Shown: positions 18,394 to 27,524, counted from the stretch's first letter. The stretch is DNA of 64,000 nt from Brucella anthropi_A (GCF_046630315.1 NZ_LQBD01000004.1:62001-126000); one strand, 5' to 3'. Notes: generated from the sequence alone by a model not told the origin. Program-made: numbers and translations.

Positions 18394-19800
18394 ATGTCAC
18401 TGGAAAATGTGGTCGCGCTCGCCCGCAATGAAGACGGTATTGCGGCAGCGGTCGGCATCCTGAAACAGCGTTTCGGCGAACGTGCCCAGACGGGGCAGGC
18501 CATTCGCGAGCAGCACGGCCACACCACCACCTATGTGCCGACGCAGGCGCCGGACATCGTCATCTTTGCTGAAAATACGCAGGATGTGCAGGATGTGGTG
18601 CGCATCTGCGCCGAGCATCGCGTGCCGGTGATTGCCTTTGGGGCGGGGTCCTCGCTTGAAGGGCAGGTGAATGCGCCAGCGGGCGGTGTGTCGCTTGACA
18701 TGACGGGGATGAACCGGGTGATCGCCGTTCACGCGGAAGATCTGGATTGCGTCGTGGAGCCGGGCGTTACGCGGCGTGCGTTGAACGAATATCTGCGCGA
18801 TACGGGCCTGTTCTTCCCGATCGATCCGGGCGCAAACGCAACACTTGGCGGAATGGCTTCCACGCGCGCCTCCGGCACAAATGCGGTGCGCTATGGCACG
18901 ATGCGCGAAAATGTTCTGGCGCTGAAGGCCGTCATGCCCGATGGCCGGTTGATCGAGACTTCCAAGCGGGTGAAAAAGACGGCCGCGGGCTACGATCTCA
19001 CAAGGCTGCTTGTGGGCGCGGAAGGAACGCTTGGCATCATCACCGAATTGACGCTGAAATTGCAGGGCATTCCGCAGGCGATTTCCGGCGGCATTTGCCC
19101 GTTCCCGGATGTGGATTCGGCCTGCCGCACGGTGATCGAAACAATCCAGATGGGCATTCCGGTGGCGCGTATCGAACTCGTCAACACTTTGCAGATGCAG
19201 GCGCTCATCATGCATTCCAAGCTGCCTTACGAAGCGCAGCCCTATCTGTTCGTGGAGTTCCACGGCACGGAAAGCGGTGTGGCCGAGCAGGCGGAACTGT
19301 TCGGTGAAATCGCGGCAGGCAATGGCGGCGGCGAATTCCAGTGGACGCACGATGCCGAAGAACGCGACCGGCTGTGGCGGGCGCGGCACGACGCCTATCT
19401 TGCCTCGTTTCTACTGCGTCCGGGCTGCAAGGGCGTTTCCACCGATGTCTGCGTGCCGATCTCGCGCCTTGCCGACTGCATTGGCGAGACGGAAAAAGAC
19501 CTTGCCGAAACTGGTCTTATCGCGCCGATTGTCGGGCATGTCGGCGACGGCAATTTCCATCTTCTCCTGCTGCTCGATACCGACGATGCGTCGGAAATGG
19601 AGCGGGCGGAAGCCTTCATGGATCGGCTTGCCAGACGCGCCATCGCCATGGAAGGCACCTGCACCGGCGAACACGGCATCGGGCAGGGCAAGATGAAATA
19701 TCTGGCCATGGAGCTTGGCGGGGCGACGGACTATATGCGCGCCATCAAGCAAGCGCTTGATCCGGACAACATCATGAACCCCGGCAAAATACTGATTTGA
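18394..19800 (+). CDS. dld: FAD-linked oxidase, probable D-lactate dehydrogenase (cytochrome) type
   Basis: This 468-residue flavoprotein has the PCMH/VAO FAD-binding domain (VPVIAFGAGSSLEGQVNAPAGGVSLDMTGMN, GVTRRALNEYL and GGMASTRASGTNAVRYGTM) and the C-terminal FAD-linked oxidase domain ending in GEHGIGQGKMKYLAMELG...LDPDNIMNPGKIL. These match the D-lactate dehydrogenase/GlcD group, which passes electrons from a 2-hydroxy acid to cytochrome c or quinone. Alternative substrates such as glycolate or D-2-hydroxyglutarate cannot be excluded, and glcE/glcF are absent. The stop codon lies inside a perfect inverted repeat. Confidence 0.85.
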   Translation: MSLENVVALARNEDGIAAAVGILKQRFGERAQTGQAIREQHGHTTTYVPTQAPDIVIFAENTQDVQDVVRICAEHRVPVIAFGAGSSLEGQVNAPAGGVSLDMTGMNRVIAVHAEDLDCVVEPGVTRRALNEYLRDTGLFFPIDPGANATLGGMASTRASGTNAVRYGTMRENVLALKAVMPDGRLIETSKRVKKTAAGYDLTRLLVGAEGTLGIITELTLKLQGIPQAISGGICPFPDVDSACRTVIETIQMGIPVARIELVNTLQMQALIMHSKLPYEAQPYLFVEFHGTESGVAEQAELFGEIAAGNGGGEFQWTHDAEERDRLWRARHDAYLASFLLRPGCKGVSTDVCVPISRLADCIGETEKDLAETGLIAPIVGHVGDGNFHLLLLLDTDDASEMERAEAFMDRLARRAIAMEGTCTGEHGIGQGKMKYLAMELGGATDYMRAIKQALDPDNIMNPGKILI

Positions 19801-19813
19801 TGATTCAAATCAG
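19792..19813. terminator. Inverted repeat at the end of dld
   Basis: Perfect 9-4-9 inverted repeat: CTGATTTGA, loop TGAT, TCAAATCAG. It overlaps the dld stop codon. On the + strand no T-run follows; on the - strand a short T-run (TATTTTG) follows. It may protect the mRNA 3' end or act as a weak terminator, or it could be a protein-binding site. Confidence 0.4.
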
Positions 19814-19970
19814 CCGCTTGGATGCGTTTGCCGAGAATCCGATTCAGATGGACGCGCATATTGATGCGGCGGGGATGCAATTTGCCTTGTTGTCGCCGGA
19901 TCGATGCCGTTATGTTGCGCGAATAAAGACTGCGTGATTCACCCTTTGTTTCGCGCTCACCTGCAATCTG

Positions 19971-22900
19971 TTGTTTGACCGGAGCTGGTTCTTGGGCCGC
20001 ATATTCGTCATCGTCGGCGGGCTTCTCGTGCTGCTGTTGACGGCAGCACTCGTCGTGCCGCCTTTTGTTGACTGGAGTGGCTATCGCGCCGATTTCGAAC
20101 GGGAAGCAAGCCGTGTTCTGGGACGTCCGGTGAGGGTTGCGGGCGATGTTTCCGCGCGGCTTTTGCCGTTTCCCTCCGTTGCCTTTTCCGATATTCGCGT
20201 GGGGGCGGATGCTGCCCATCCGGTGATGACCGTCGATACGTTTTCGATGGATGCGGAGCTGATGCCGTTCCTGCGCGGCCAGCTTCTGATCTTCGACATG
20301 CGTGTCGACCGCCCACGCGCGACGATATCGCTCGACAGGGATGGCAAGGTGGATTGGGCAATTCGCCCGTCGACGCCGCTCGATCCGACGAAGATCAGGC
20401 TGGAGCGGCTTTCCGTCAAGGACGGAACGATCATCCTCCGCGAAGAGGCGAGTGGCCGCAGCCATACCGCAAGCGAACTCAATGCGGTGATCTCCGCAAA
20501 CAGCCTTGCAGGCCCGTGGCAGGCTAATGGAACGCTGGTGCTACAGGGTGAAAAACTGGCAATCGACCTTGCAAGCGGCGAGGCGAAGCCGGATGGATCG
20601 TTGCGCGTGCGTGCGCGCATTTCGCCGGAGGCAATCCCGGCTGCATTCGAGACCGATGGCGATGTGACCGTGACCGAGGGGCGGCTCGACTATGCCGGTG
20701 ACTTTTCGCTTCGGTCTTCCGATATGCTCGCCAAGATGGCTAAGGATCAGAAGGCGCCGACGGAAACGCCCTTTTTCAGCGGTGTGCGCGTAACCGGTAA
20801 ATTCAAGGCAGACCGTAATCGCTTCGATGCCAGTGAGTTCCGCATGGAGCAGGGCCCGGCCGACAATCCCTATGTCGTGAATGGCAAGGCATTCATCGAT
20901 TATGGAGACAAGCCGCGGTTTGAGATCAGCGCCGATGGGCAGCAGCTTTTCTGGGGGGCGAACGAGGCTGTCGGCGAAGAACAATCCGGTTCCGCCATGC
21001 CGGTTGCCGACCGCATTGCGATAGCGCGCCGCGTGCTTGAGCAACTGCCTATCCCAACCATACCCGGCAATGTGGATTTGCGCCTGCCTGCGGTGATTGC
21101 GGGCGGCACGACGATCCGTTCCGTTACGGTGAGCGCGGAGCCCGATGGGAATAACTGGAATATCCGGCAATTTGCTGCCGATCTGCCGGGGCGGACCAAG
21201 GTGGAAGCCAAGGGAACGCTCTCGGTCGGAGCAAATTTCGGTTTCAAGGGCGATATGCTGGTGGCTTCGCGCCAGCCCTCGGGACTTGCGAACTGGCTTA
21301 ACGAGACGGTGGATGATTCCGTGCGCAAGCTCGACGGTGCCGGGTTCTCCGGGCAAGTCGACCTTCGTGACGGGGTACAACGGATCGATAATCTCGAAAT
21401 CGGATTGGGGCAGACCGCGCTCAAGGGCTCGTTTGTTCGCGAGGTCAAGGGTCTGGCGCAGCCTGCAATCACGCTTACCCTCAATGGCGGCGCGGTGGAA
21501 AGCGAAGCCTTGCAGGCGTTTACGGGCTTTTTCTCCAGTGGCGACGGGCTGGAATTTCTCGATGGACAGGCGCTTAATCTGGCATTCAAGGCGGGGCCGG
21601 TCCGCTATCAGGATATGGAAGCTGCCAATGTCGACATGGCGCTCCGGCTGCATGATGGCCGCTTTGATTTCGACCGGCTTCTGGTTGGCGACGTAGCGGG
21701 CGCCACGTTGACGGCAACCGGAACATATGAGCCCTTTGCCAATACGCCATCCGGCTCGCTCGACGCGACAATCCTGTCCGGCGACCTTTCGCGCTTCCTT
21801 TCGCTGATGGCCAATCGCTATCCGCAGTTGCCGCTCTTTCATGCGCTTTCCTTGCGGGCGGCAAATTTTCCGGGGCTTTTCGAGGATAGCGAAATCAACG
21901 TCATCGCCAATGCGGTGGCGCCTTCCGCGCCACAGGACGGCAATGCACCGGCGAAGAGCGCTGCCTCCAAGGGCAAAAGTGCGCGGCCTGTCGAGGCGAA
22001 CAGCAAGGGTGCCGCCGGTGTCGGGGAATTTTCATTCAGCGTTACCGGAAAAGCCGGTGGGATGAAGCTTGATCTGTCAGGCACGGCGAGCGGCGGAGAG
22101 GGCGAGAGCGAGCCGTTGCAGATGCAATTGAACGGCACGGCAACATCGAAACAGGGTGAAGCCGTGCTCGCATTGATCGGCTTGCCCACCTTGCCCCTGG
22201 GACTTGCCGGCGAGTTGACCGCCGATCTGAGCATGCAGGGTGCGCCGAGCGCAGGCATGCGGACTTTGCTCAAGCTCACGGCGCCGGATGCGTCGGCGAT
22301 GGCCGATGGTGTGATTTCGCTGGTCGGCGGGGATATCGCCGCCAGCGGCAAGGCCCAATTGAAATCCGCCGATCTGCAACCGTTCATCGCAACGGCAGGT
22401 TTTGCGCTGCCCGGATTCGGTGAAGGGCTTTCAGCAGACCTTGCAAGTGACTTTCAGTTTGCAAAGGGTATCCTGCGGTTTCCCAATCTGGCGGGGAAAC
22501 TGGATGGAGAAGATGTTTCTGCGCGGCTGGAGGCCAATTTTGCCGATAGCGGTCTGCCGCAGCTGAAGGGTGAGGCAAAGCTTGCCACGCTGGAGGTCGA
22601 CAGTCTCGCCGCGATCATGCTCGGGCAGGATGCATTCGAGCCGGCAAAGCCCACCGCAAAGACGATCTGGCCGCGCGGTGCATTCGCGGTTCGGTCGTCC
22701 CTGCCGCTGCTGCTGGATGTGAAGCTCAATGTTGCGCAGGCTCATATGGACGGTTTCGGGACCGCCACGGCGTTTTCCACGCGGCTCCAGAAAACCATGG
22801 ATGGCCTTCAGTTGAATGAACTGACCGGCAATTGGGCCGGTGGATATCTTGTCGGCAATGTGTCGTTGAGCAACAGCGACAAGAACGCGCTTCTCTCGAC

Positions 22901-23816
22901 AGAATTGAAGTGGAGCGGAGCGGACCTCAAGGATTTTTACCGGCTGGAGAGTGGTTCTGCGCCGCTCGGTGGTGTGGTGAAGGCCGCCATCAATCTGAAT
23001 GGCAGCGGCGAGAGCGTTGCGGCGCTGGTCGGATCGCTTGCGGGAACGGCAAGTTTTGATGTGGAGAATTTTACCGTCAGCGGTCTGGATGGGACGGCGT
23101 TGCCTGCCATGATTGCGGCGGCTGATGCAATGGGGGATCAGTCCTCCGCTTCCGACAAGCTGGCTTCCAGGCAATTTGTCGGCATTGCCGACAAGGCAAC
23201 CGGGCAGGGCTTGTTCGCGCCGGGCAATGCGCGGTTCGACTTCACGATCAGCGGCGGTGTGGCGCGTATGGCGGCCGTCAATCTGACTGACGGAAATGCA
23301 GCCCTTCTCGGTGATCTGCAATTGGATCTGTCGACACTGGGGCTTGGCGGCAATGGTACCTTGACGTTCCAGAACGGCGATGGCGCCGATACGGGCATCT
23401 CTCCGCAGGTCGCCTTTTCGCTTGGCGGCAGCTACGACGCGCCCGCGGTGACATTCGATCGGCAGCCGCTGGTTCAGTTCCTGACCCAGCGCGCGCTCGA
23501 GCGCGAGCAGGAGCGTGTCGAATCGATGCAGGCAAGCCTCATGGAAAAGCAGCGCCTTCGTCGACAACTCGGGCTTTTTGAAGCGGATGAAGCGGAACGT
23601 GATCGTTCGCAGCGCGAGGAAGAAACGAGGCGGCGTGCGGAAGCCAGTGCCCGTGAAATGGCCCGTAAGACCGCCGAGGAAGCGCGGCGCCTTGAGGCGG
23701 AAAAGCCGGGAGGCGGGACGAATGCTCCTCTGGCATCGCCGGAGGGCGGGCAATCGCTCAACGAATTTCTGAAAAGTCTGGAGCCGGCACCCGCCGCACC
23801 AGCGCCTCAGCCTTGA
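19971..23816 (+). CDS. AsmA family protein
   Basis: AsmA-type proteins are large inner-membrane-anchored periplasmic proteins linked to phospholipid transport to, and assembly of, the outer membrane. The 1281-residue product starts with one membrane helix (VIVGGLLVLLLTAALVVPPFVDW), an AsmA N-terminal domain (REASRVLGRPVRVAGDVSARLLPFP), long beta-rich repeats, and the C-terminal AsmA_2 region ending near residue 1160. It then has an unusual highly charged coiled-coil tail (about 1165-1255) rich in Arg/Glu and a Pro/Ala-rich end. The start is TTG at 19971; another TTG at 19992 is possible. Confidence 0.88.
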   Translation: MFDRSWFLGRIFVIVGGLLVLLLTAALVVPPFVDWSGYRADFEREASRVLGRPVRVAGDVSARLLPFPSVAFSDIRVGADAAHPVMTVDTFSMDAELMPFLRGQLLIFDMRVDRPRATISLDRDGKVDWAIRPSTPLDPTKIRLERLSVKDGTIILREEASGRSHTASELNAVISANSLAGPWQANGTLVLQGEKLAIDLASGEAKPDGSLRVRARISPEAIPAAFETDGDVTVTEGRLDYAGDFSLRSSDMLAKMAKDQKAPTETPFFSGVRVTGKFKADRNRFDASEFRMEQGPADNPYVVNGKAFIDYGDKPRFEISADGQQLFWGANEAVGEEQSGSAMPVADRIAIARRVLEQLPIPTIPGNVDLRLPAVIAGGTTIRSVTVSAEPDGNNWNIRQFAADLPGRTKVEAKGTLSVGANFGFKGDMLVASRQPSGLANWLNETVDDSVRKLDGAGFSGQVDLRDGVQRIDNLEIGLGQTALKGSFVREVKGLAQPAITLTLNGGAVESEALQAFTGFFSSGDGLEFLDGQALNLAFKAGPVRYQDMEAANVDMALRLHDGRFDFDRLLVGDVAGATLTATGTYEPFANTPSGSLDATILSGDLSRFLSLMANRYPQLPLFHALSLRAANFPGLFEDSEINVIANAVAPSAPQDGNAPAKSAASKGKSARPVEANSKGAAGVGEFSFSVTGKAGGMKLDLSGTASGGEGESEPLQMQLNGTATSKQGEAVLALIGLPTLPLGLAGELTADLSMQGAPSAGMRTLLKLTAPDASAMADGVISLVGGDIAASGKAQLKSADLQPFIATAGFALPGFGEGLSADLASDFQFAKGILRFPNLAGKLDGEDVSARLEANFADSGLPQLKGEAKLATLEVDSLAAIMLGQDAFEPAKPTAKTIWPRGAFAVRSSLPLLLDVKLNVAQAHMDGFGTATAFSTRLQKTMDGLQLNELTGNWAGGYLVGNVSLSNSDKNALLSTELKWSGADLKDFYRLESGSAPLGGVVKAAINLNGSGESVAALVGSLAGTASFDVENFTVSGLDGTALPAMIAAADAMGDQSSASDKLASRQFVGIADKATGQGLFAPGNARFDFTISGGVARMAAVNLTDGNAALLGDLQLDLSTLGLGGNGTLTFQNGDGADTGISPQVAFSLGGSYDAPAVTFDRQPLVQFLTQRALEREQERVESMQASLMEKQRLRRQLGLFEADEAERDRSQREEETRRRAEASAREMARKTAEEARRLEAEKPGGGTNAPLASPEGGQSLNEFLKSLEPAPAAPAPQP

Positions 23817-24043
23817 GCCATCCTGGATTTGAGCCAGTCGAGGACATGAAGCCGGAGTGCCGAGGACAGGTTGATCGATCTGTCACGCTTGCTGTCGATT
23901 TCGGCAATCAGGCCGGCAACGGAAACTTGCCGAATGGCTGCGATTTCTTCAATCAGTTCAAAGAATGGGTCTTCAAGCGTGTAGCTGGTCGCATGGCCGC
24001 GAATGCTGACGGAATGTTTGCGTAACCGGCCGGAAGCGTTCAT
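23807..24043 (-). CDS. Small ribbon-helix-helix domain protein (RHH_4-like)
   Basis: This 78-residue protein (RKHSVSIRGHATSYTLEDPFFELIEEIAAIRQVSVAGLIAEID) matches the ribbon-helix-helix family PF13467 common in Rhizobiales. The first beta strand (HSVSIRGHATSYTLE) precedes two helices. RHH proteins usually bind DNA as dimers, but targets of this group are unknown. Its start overlaps the stop of the DUF4169 gene (ATGA), so the two are translationally coupled. Its 3' end overlaps the asmA 3' end by about 10 bases on the other strand. Confidence 0.8.
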   Translation of the reverse strand: MNASGRLRKHSVSIRGHATSYTLEDPFFELIEEIAAIRQVSVAGLIAEIDSKRDRSINLSSALRLHVLDWLKSRMAQG

Positions 24044-24240
24044 TTTTCGTCGTCCGACCGTTCGTTCTTCTGCAAACGGTTTTGATCCAGAAAACGTTCC
24101 GCTTTTGTCGCTTCCGTGCGGGCGAGGGCTTTTTCAGACTTGGTTCGACCAAAATGAATGCGGTTCTGATCGGCCTGCTTTTCTTTCTCGGCGCGGGCCT
24201 TCTGCTTTTTGAACTGCCTGAAATTGACGATATCGCTCAT
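24040..24240 (-). CDS. DUF4169 family small basic protein
   Basis: The 66-residue product MSDIVNFRQFKKQKAR... is highly charged and helix-forming, a typical DUF4169 sequence (N-terminal IVNLRxxRKxxxRxxKxxxAxxNRxxFGR pattern with NRIHFGRTKSEK). No function is known. The frame stays open upstream to 24468, but the family start is the ATG at 24240. It overlaps the downstream RHH gene by four bases. The pair is conserved together in related species as far as I recall. Confidence 0.8.
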   Translation of the reverse strand: MSDIVNFRQFKKQKARAEKEKQADQNRIHFGRTKSEKALARTEATKAERFLDQNRLQKNERSDDEK

Positions 24241-24320
24241 GAAACCACGCGGAAATGTTGAGGATTCCTGAAAAATTACCGCGTTTCGGCTCTGTCTCGC
24301 AAGCGCGTAATAGGGTGGTG

Positions 24321-24497
24321 CTATTTCTGTGGGTCTCTGGGATTGGTGAACCACCAGACGGCCAGGGACACCAGAACAAGAAGTATCAGTCCCACCGTCA
24401 TTTGCAGAAGAGGAAAATTGGGTTCGTCTTTTGCCACAAAGAAAGCAGCCACGAGACCGCTGACCCACAGTACTGCCTGAGCGATTACACGAATCAT
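24321..24497 (-). CDS. Small predicted membrane protein
   Basis: A 58-residue protein starting MIRVIAQAVLWVSGLVAAFFV with two predicted membrane helices (about 3-20 and 31-50) and a short charged end (WWFTNPRDPQK). I do not recognise a family. The frame is open to 24575, but upstream residues are polar and unlike a start. The ATG at 24497 begins the first hydrophobic helix. It reads in the same direction as sspB upstream and the DUF4169 gene downstream. Confidence 0.55.
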   Translation of the reverse strand: MIRVIAQAVLWVSGLVAAFFVAKDEPNFPLLQMTVGLILLVLVSLAVWWFTNPRDPQK

Positions 24498-24610
24498 CGA
24501 ACTCGATCCCGATCTGGTTGCCGTCAGGACAGTGTATAAAACGCCTGTCCGGTTTTCACCATTGATTGCAATCAACGATGAACTGTCCGGCCAACACGAA
24601 AACAGTCAGG

Positions 24611-25195
24611 CTATTTCTTTCGGAAGGCATCCAGGGAAACAACATCGGCAGAAGGCTTGGCTTGCCTGTCGGCACCCTCATCGGGCTTGCTGTCCTTGGC
24701 TGCGGCTTCTTCTTTTTCGGCCGCGGTCTTGCGCGACTTCGATTTGGGCTTTTCTGCCTTCTCGACCGGCGTTTCCGTCGGGAGAATTTCGATGGGGGCT
24801 ACATTGCCGCCTTCGTCATTATCGCTTTCCGGCTGTGCGACCGCCACGTCGAACTCAAGTTCGAAATTGACCGAAGGATCGTAGAAGCCCCGAACGGCTG
24901 AAAAAGGTACAGTCAGCTTTTCCGGGATGTCGCCGAAGGACAAGCCAACCTCGAACAGCTGGTCCGTCACATGCATGTCCCAGAACTGATGCTGCAAAAC
25001 GATCGTCATCTGCTCGGGATATTTCTCCTTCAGGCGCGAGGAAATGCGCACACCGGGCGCTCCCGTCAGGAACGTGATGAAGAAATGATGGTTACCGGGC
25101 AAGCCAGCCTTGGCCACTTCCGCAAGAACCTTGCGAATGACGCCGCGAAGGGCTTCCTGAGCGAGAATATCGTAACGGATTAGGTCCTGTACCAT
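24611..25195 (-). CDS. sspB: SspB, ClpXP adaptor for ssrA-tagged proteins (alpha type)
   Basis: SspB binds the tmRNA-encoded tag on stalled-ribosome products and tethers them to ClpXP for degradation. The 194-residue protein has the Sm-like substrate-binding domain in residues 1-125 (IRYDILAQEALRGVIRKVLAEVAKAGLPGNHHFFITF, then YPEQMTIVLQHQFWDMHV and FSAVRGFYDPSVNF). A charged, disordered linker follows, ending in a short C-terminal motif (KPSADVVSLDAFRKK) that docks on ClpX. The ssrA gene for the tag lies only about 2.3 kb away. Confidence 0.92.
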   Translation of the reverse strand: MVQDLIRYDILAQEALRGVIRKVLAEVAKAGLPGNHHFFITFLTGAPGVRISSRLKEKYPEQMTIVLQHQFWDMHVTDQLFEVGLSFGDIPEKLTVPFSAVRGFYDPSVNFELEFDVAVAQPESDNDEGGNVAPIEILPTETPVEKAEKPKSKSRKTAAEKEEAAAKDSKPDEGADRQAKPSADVVSLDAFRKK

Positions 25196-25316
25196 GGTTT
25201 GCTTATCCCACGGATTCGCAGGCCGATGTCAAGTTCGTTCTCACAGGATGCGATGATATATGACCTGAAAATGCGACAGTGCGGTGTCTGGCGCCGAAAG
25301 ATGTGCAATTTTTGAA

Positions 25317-26012
25317 CTAGCGGTTTCCGAAAGCCATCAGGAATGTCCGCACCCCGTTGGCGGCGCTTTTTTCGATAATCGCGTCATCCACGCCCTGGCC
25401 CGTCAGCATATGGTAGTGGGTGTCGGCGTTGATCAGCGCCATGAAATGGCGTGCGGCGAGGTCCGGGTCATCGATACGAAGATGGCCGTCCATGGCAAGC
25501 CGCGCCAGACGCGCAGCGATGGCAGGAATGGCCTGCGCCGGGCCTTTGGTGCTGCAAATATTGGCCGCAAGCGGAAGATTGGCGTCGTTCGCCTGCATGA
25601 GCTTGCGCAGAAAGGCCCCCGACGAATCATAGATGCAGTTCCGGCTCATGCGGATGGAAAAGGCCACAAGGTTCTGTTCCAGATCCTCTCCCGTCTGCGG
25701 AAAGGAAGCCAGAACCGCGAACAGGCTCGCATTCATGCGCGCCAGTGCATCGTCCACGACGGCGGCAAGCAGCGCCTCCTTGTCGCGGTAGTGATTGTAG
25801 ATCGTCTGGCGTGACACGCCAGCCTCGCTGGCAATGAGGTCGATGCTCGCGCCCTGAAACCCGTCGCGATTGAAGACACGCGCCGCGGAGCAGAGGATAA
25901 AATCCCGTTTCATGCACTGTCCGGGCTTGATAGCCGCGGAACTCAGGCCCTTTTCGGATGGGGCGCGCTTCTCGGGCAGGGTGGCCATGTCGATCATGTC
26001 AGTAGGTTTCAT
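25317..26012 (-). CDS. TetR family transcriptional regulator, divergent from MFS exporter
   Basis: This 231-residue TetR/AcrR-type repressor has its helix-turn-helix at about residues 40-70 (ASIDLIASEAGVSRQTIYNHYRDKEALL). Its ligand domain is of the AefR-like C-terminal type. I placed the start at 26012 (MKPTDMIDM); the open frame extends to 26246 but that crosses the operator region. It is divergently transcribed from a Bcr/CflA-type exporter, with two inverted repeats between them, the standard layout for a local repressor controlling an efflux pump. Confidence 0.85.
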   Translation of the reverse strand: MKPTDMIDMATLPEKRAPSEKGLSSAAIKPGQCMKRDFILCSAARVFNRDGFQGASIDLIASEAGVSRQTIYNHYRDKEALLAAVVDDALARMNASLFAVLASFPQTGEDLEQNLVAFSIRMSRNCIYDSSGAFLRKLMQANDANLPLAANICSTKGPAQAIPAIAARLARLAMDGHLRIDDPDLAARHFMALINADTHYHMLTGQGVDDAIIEKSAANGVRTFLMAFGNR

Positions 26013-26031
26013 GCATTCAACATAAGATAGC

Positions 26032-26060
26032 TTGACGTTTTGGACAATGGTGTCTAATTT
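26032..26060 (+). promoter_or_regulatory. Candidate promoter of the MFS exporter gene
   Basis: TTGACG (26032-26037) and TAATTT (26055-26060) are separated by 17 bases, a good sigma-70 match. The spacer carries an inverted repeat, TTGGACA-ATGG-TGTCTAA (26040-26057, one mismatch), which a repressor could occupy. Confidence 0.5.
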
Positions 26061-26069
26061 TACATCAAT

Positions 26070-26086
26070 GTCAAAACTGTTTTGAC
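26070..26086. promoter_or_regulatory. Perfect palindromic operator between tetR and MFS gene
   Basis: GTCAAAAC-T-GTTTTGAC is a perfect 8-1-8 palindrome located about 3-20 bases after the predicted transcription start of the exporter. Size and symmetry fit a TetR-dimer operator. It is the most likely binding site of the divergent TetR protein. Confidence 0.65.
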
Positions 26087-26306
26087 GTTCAGTCCAGAAT
26101 GCCATTCGCTGCAAAGTTTTCAAGTGTCGGCCATCGTGGAAAACAGGTCGATATCCCAAAGCTGAAACGGAAACTGGTAGCGAATACAAATAATTATCTG
26201 TCCTGTGCCGATTTTGCGAGCCCGATGGCGCCATCCTCCCAAGCAAAACCGGAGATCCGGAATCGGTGCGGGAATCTCACGAAACATTGATGAAAGCGCG
26301 TCTCCC

Positions 26307-27518
26307 ATGGCTTCCAGTCTTGTGCGCAATGCCATTGTTCTTGGCCTTCTTTCCGCCATTGGCCCATTTGCGATCGATATGTATCTGCCAGCCCTGCCCA
26401 CCATTGCCGCTGACCTGCATGCGGAAACGGGTGCCGTGCAGATGAGTCTTCTGGCCTTTTTCATTGCCCTTGCGGTTGCGCAGCTTTTCTGCGGGCCGCT
26501 GTCCGACATGGTTGGGCGTAAACTGCCGCTCTATGGCGGTCTGGTGTTGTTCGCTATCGGCAGCGTCGGTTCCGCCGTTGCAACCGATATAGATGTGCTG
26601 GTGCTTTTCCGCTTTGTGCAGGGGTTGGGTGCCGCGGCTGGCATGGTCATTCCGCGCGCCGTGGTGCGCGACCTTCATACAGGCGTCGAGGCAGCGCGTC
26701 TCATGTCGCTTCTGATGCTGGTCTTCTCCATTTCGCCGATTCTGGCGCCGTTGACCGGATCGGTCATCATCAGCTTCTTTGGATGGCGCGGGGTTTTCTG
26801 GGCTGTTCTGGTCGCCGCCGCCATTGGCGTCATTCTGGTCGCCACGGCACAGAAGGAAACGCGCACGGCGGAGGCGCGTCTTGAAAGCAATCTGGGCAGC
26901 GCCTTGCGTGGCTATGGCCGCCTTTTGAAGGACCGCTATTTCCTCGGGCTGGTCTTTGTCGGCGGTTTCGGCATCGCGTCGTTCTTCGTCTATCTCGCCA
27001 ATTCGTCTTTCGTCCTCATCGATCATTACGGTCTGACCCCGACACAATACGCCATTGCCTTCTCGGCCAATGCCGTATCGTTCTTCAGCGTGTCACAGTT
27101 GAATGGCTGGCTGGGGTCCCGCTTCGGGCTTCGTCGCGTCATGCGATTTGCGGTTTCCGGGTTTGCGGCGGCAATGCTCGCAATGTTCGCGGCCGCGCTC
27201 ATGGGCCATCAGTCGCTCTGGCTGATCGCGGGCTTCCTGTTCGTGGGTTACGGTTTCCTCGGCCTCGTCATTCCGACTACGGCGGTGCTGGCTCTTGAGG
27301 ATCACGGCGAGATTGCAGGCACGGCTTCCGCGCTGATGGGGACGCTGCATTTCGTGATTGGCGGTGTGGCGATCGGCGTGACCGGCTCGTTCTTCGATGG
27401 GACGGCAGTGCCGATGATCGGCGGGATCGCCGGCTGTGCTCTCACGGCCTTCGTGCTGACGCAGATTGTGCTTTCGCGCAAGGCGAACGAACTCGATACG
27501 GAAGCAGCGGCTGCGTAG
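26307..27518 (+). CDS. Bcr/CflA family MFS drug exporter
   Basis: The 403-residue protein is a 12-helix major facilitator of the drug:proton antiporter Bcr/CflA group. It opens with VLGLLSAIGPFAIDMYLPALPTIAADL, contains the family motif GPLSDMVGRKLPLYGGLVLFAIGS, and has FRFVQGLGAAAGMVIPRAVVRDLHTG (motif C region). The ATG at 26307 begins this conserved N-terminus; the frame is open further upstream, through the operator-proximal leader. The adjacent divergent TetR gene and palindromes suggest drug-inducible expression. Substrates are unknown. Confidence 0.88.
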   Translation: MASSLVRNAIVLGLLSAIGPFAIDMYLPALPTIAADLHAETGAVQMSLLAFFIALAVAQLFCGPLSDMVGRKLPLYGGLVLFAIGSVGSAVATDIDVLVLFRFVQGLGAAAGMVIPRAVVRDLHTGVEAARLMSLLMLVFSISPILAPLTGSVIISFFGWRGVFWAVLVAAAIGVILVATAQKETRTAEARLESNLGSALRGYGRLLKDRYFLGLVFVGGFGIASFFVYLANSSFVLIDHYGLTPTQYAIAFSANAVSFFSVSQLNGWLGSRFGLRRVMRFAVSGFAAAMLAMFAAALMGHQSLWLIAGFLFVGYGFLGLVIPTTAVLALEDHGEIAGTASALMGTLHFVIGGVAIGVTGSFFDGTAVPMIGGIAGCALTAFVLTQIVLSRKANELDTEAAAA

Positions 27519-27524
27519 GGCGTC

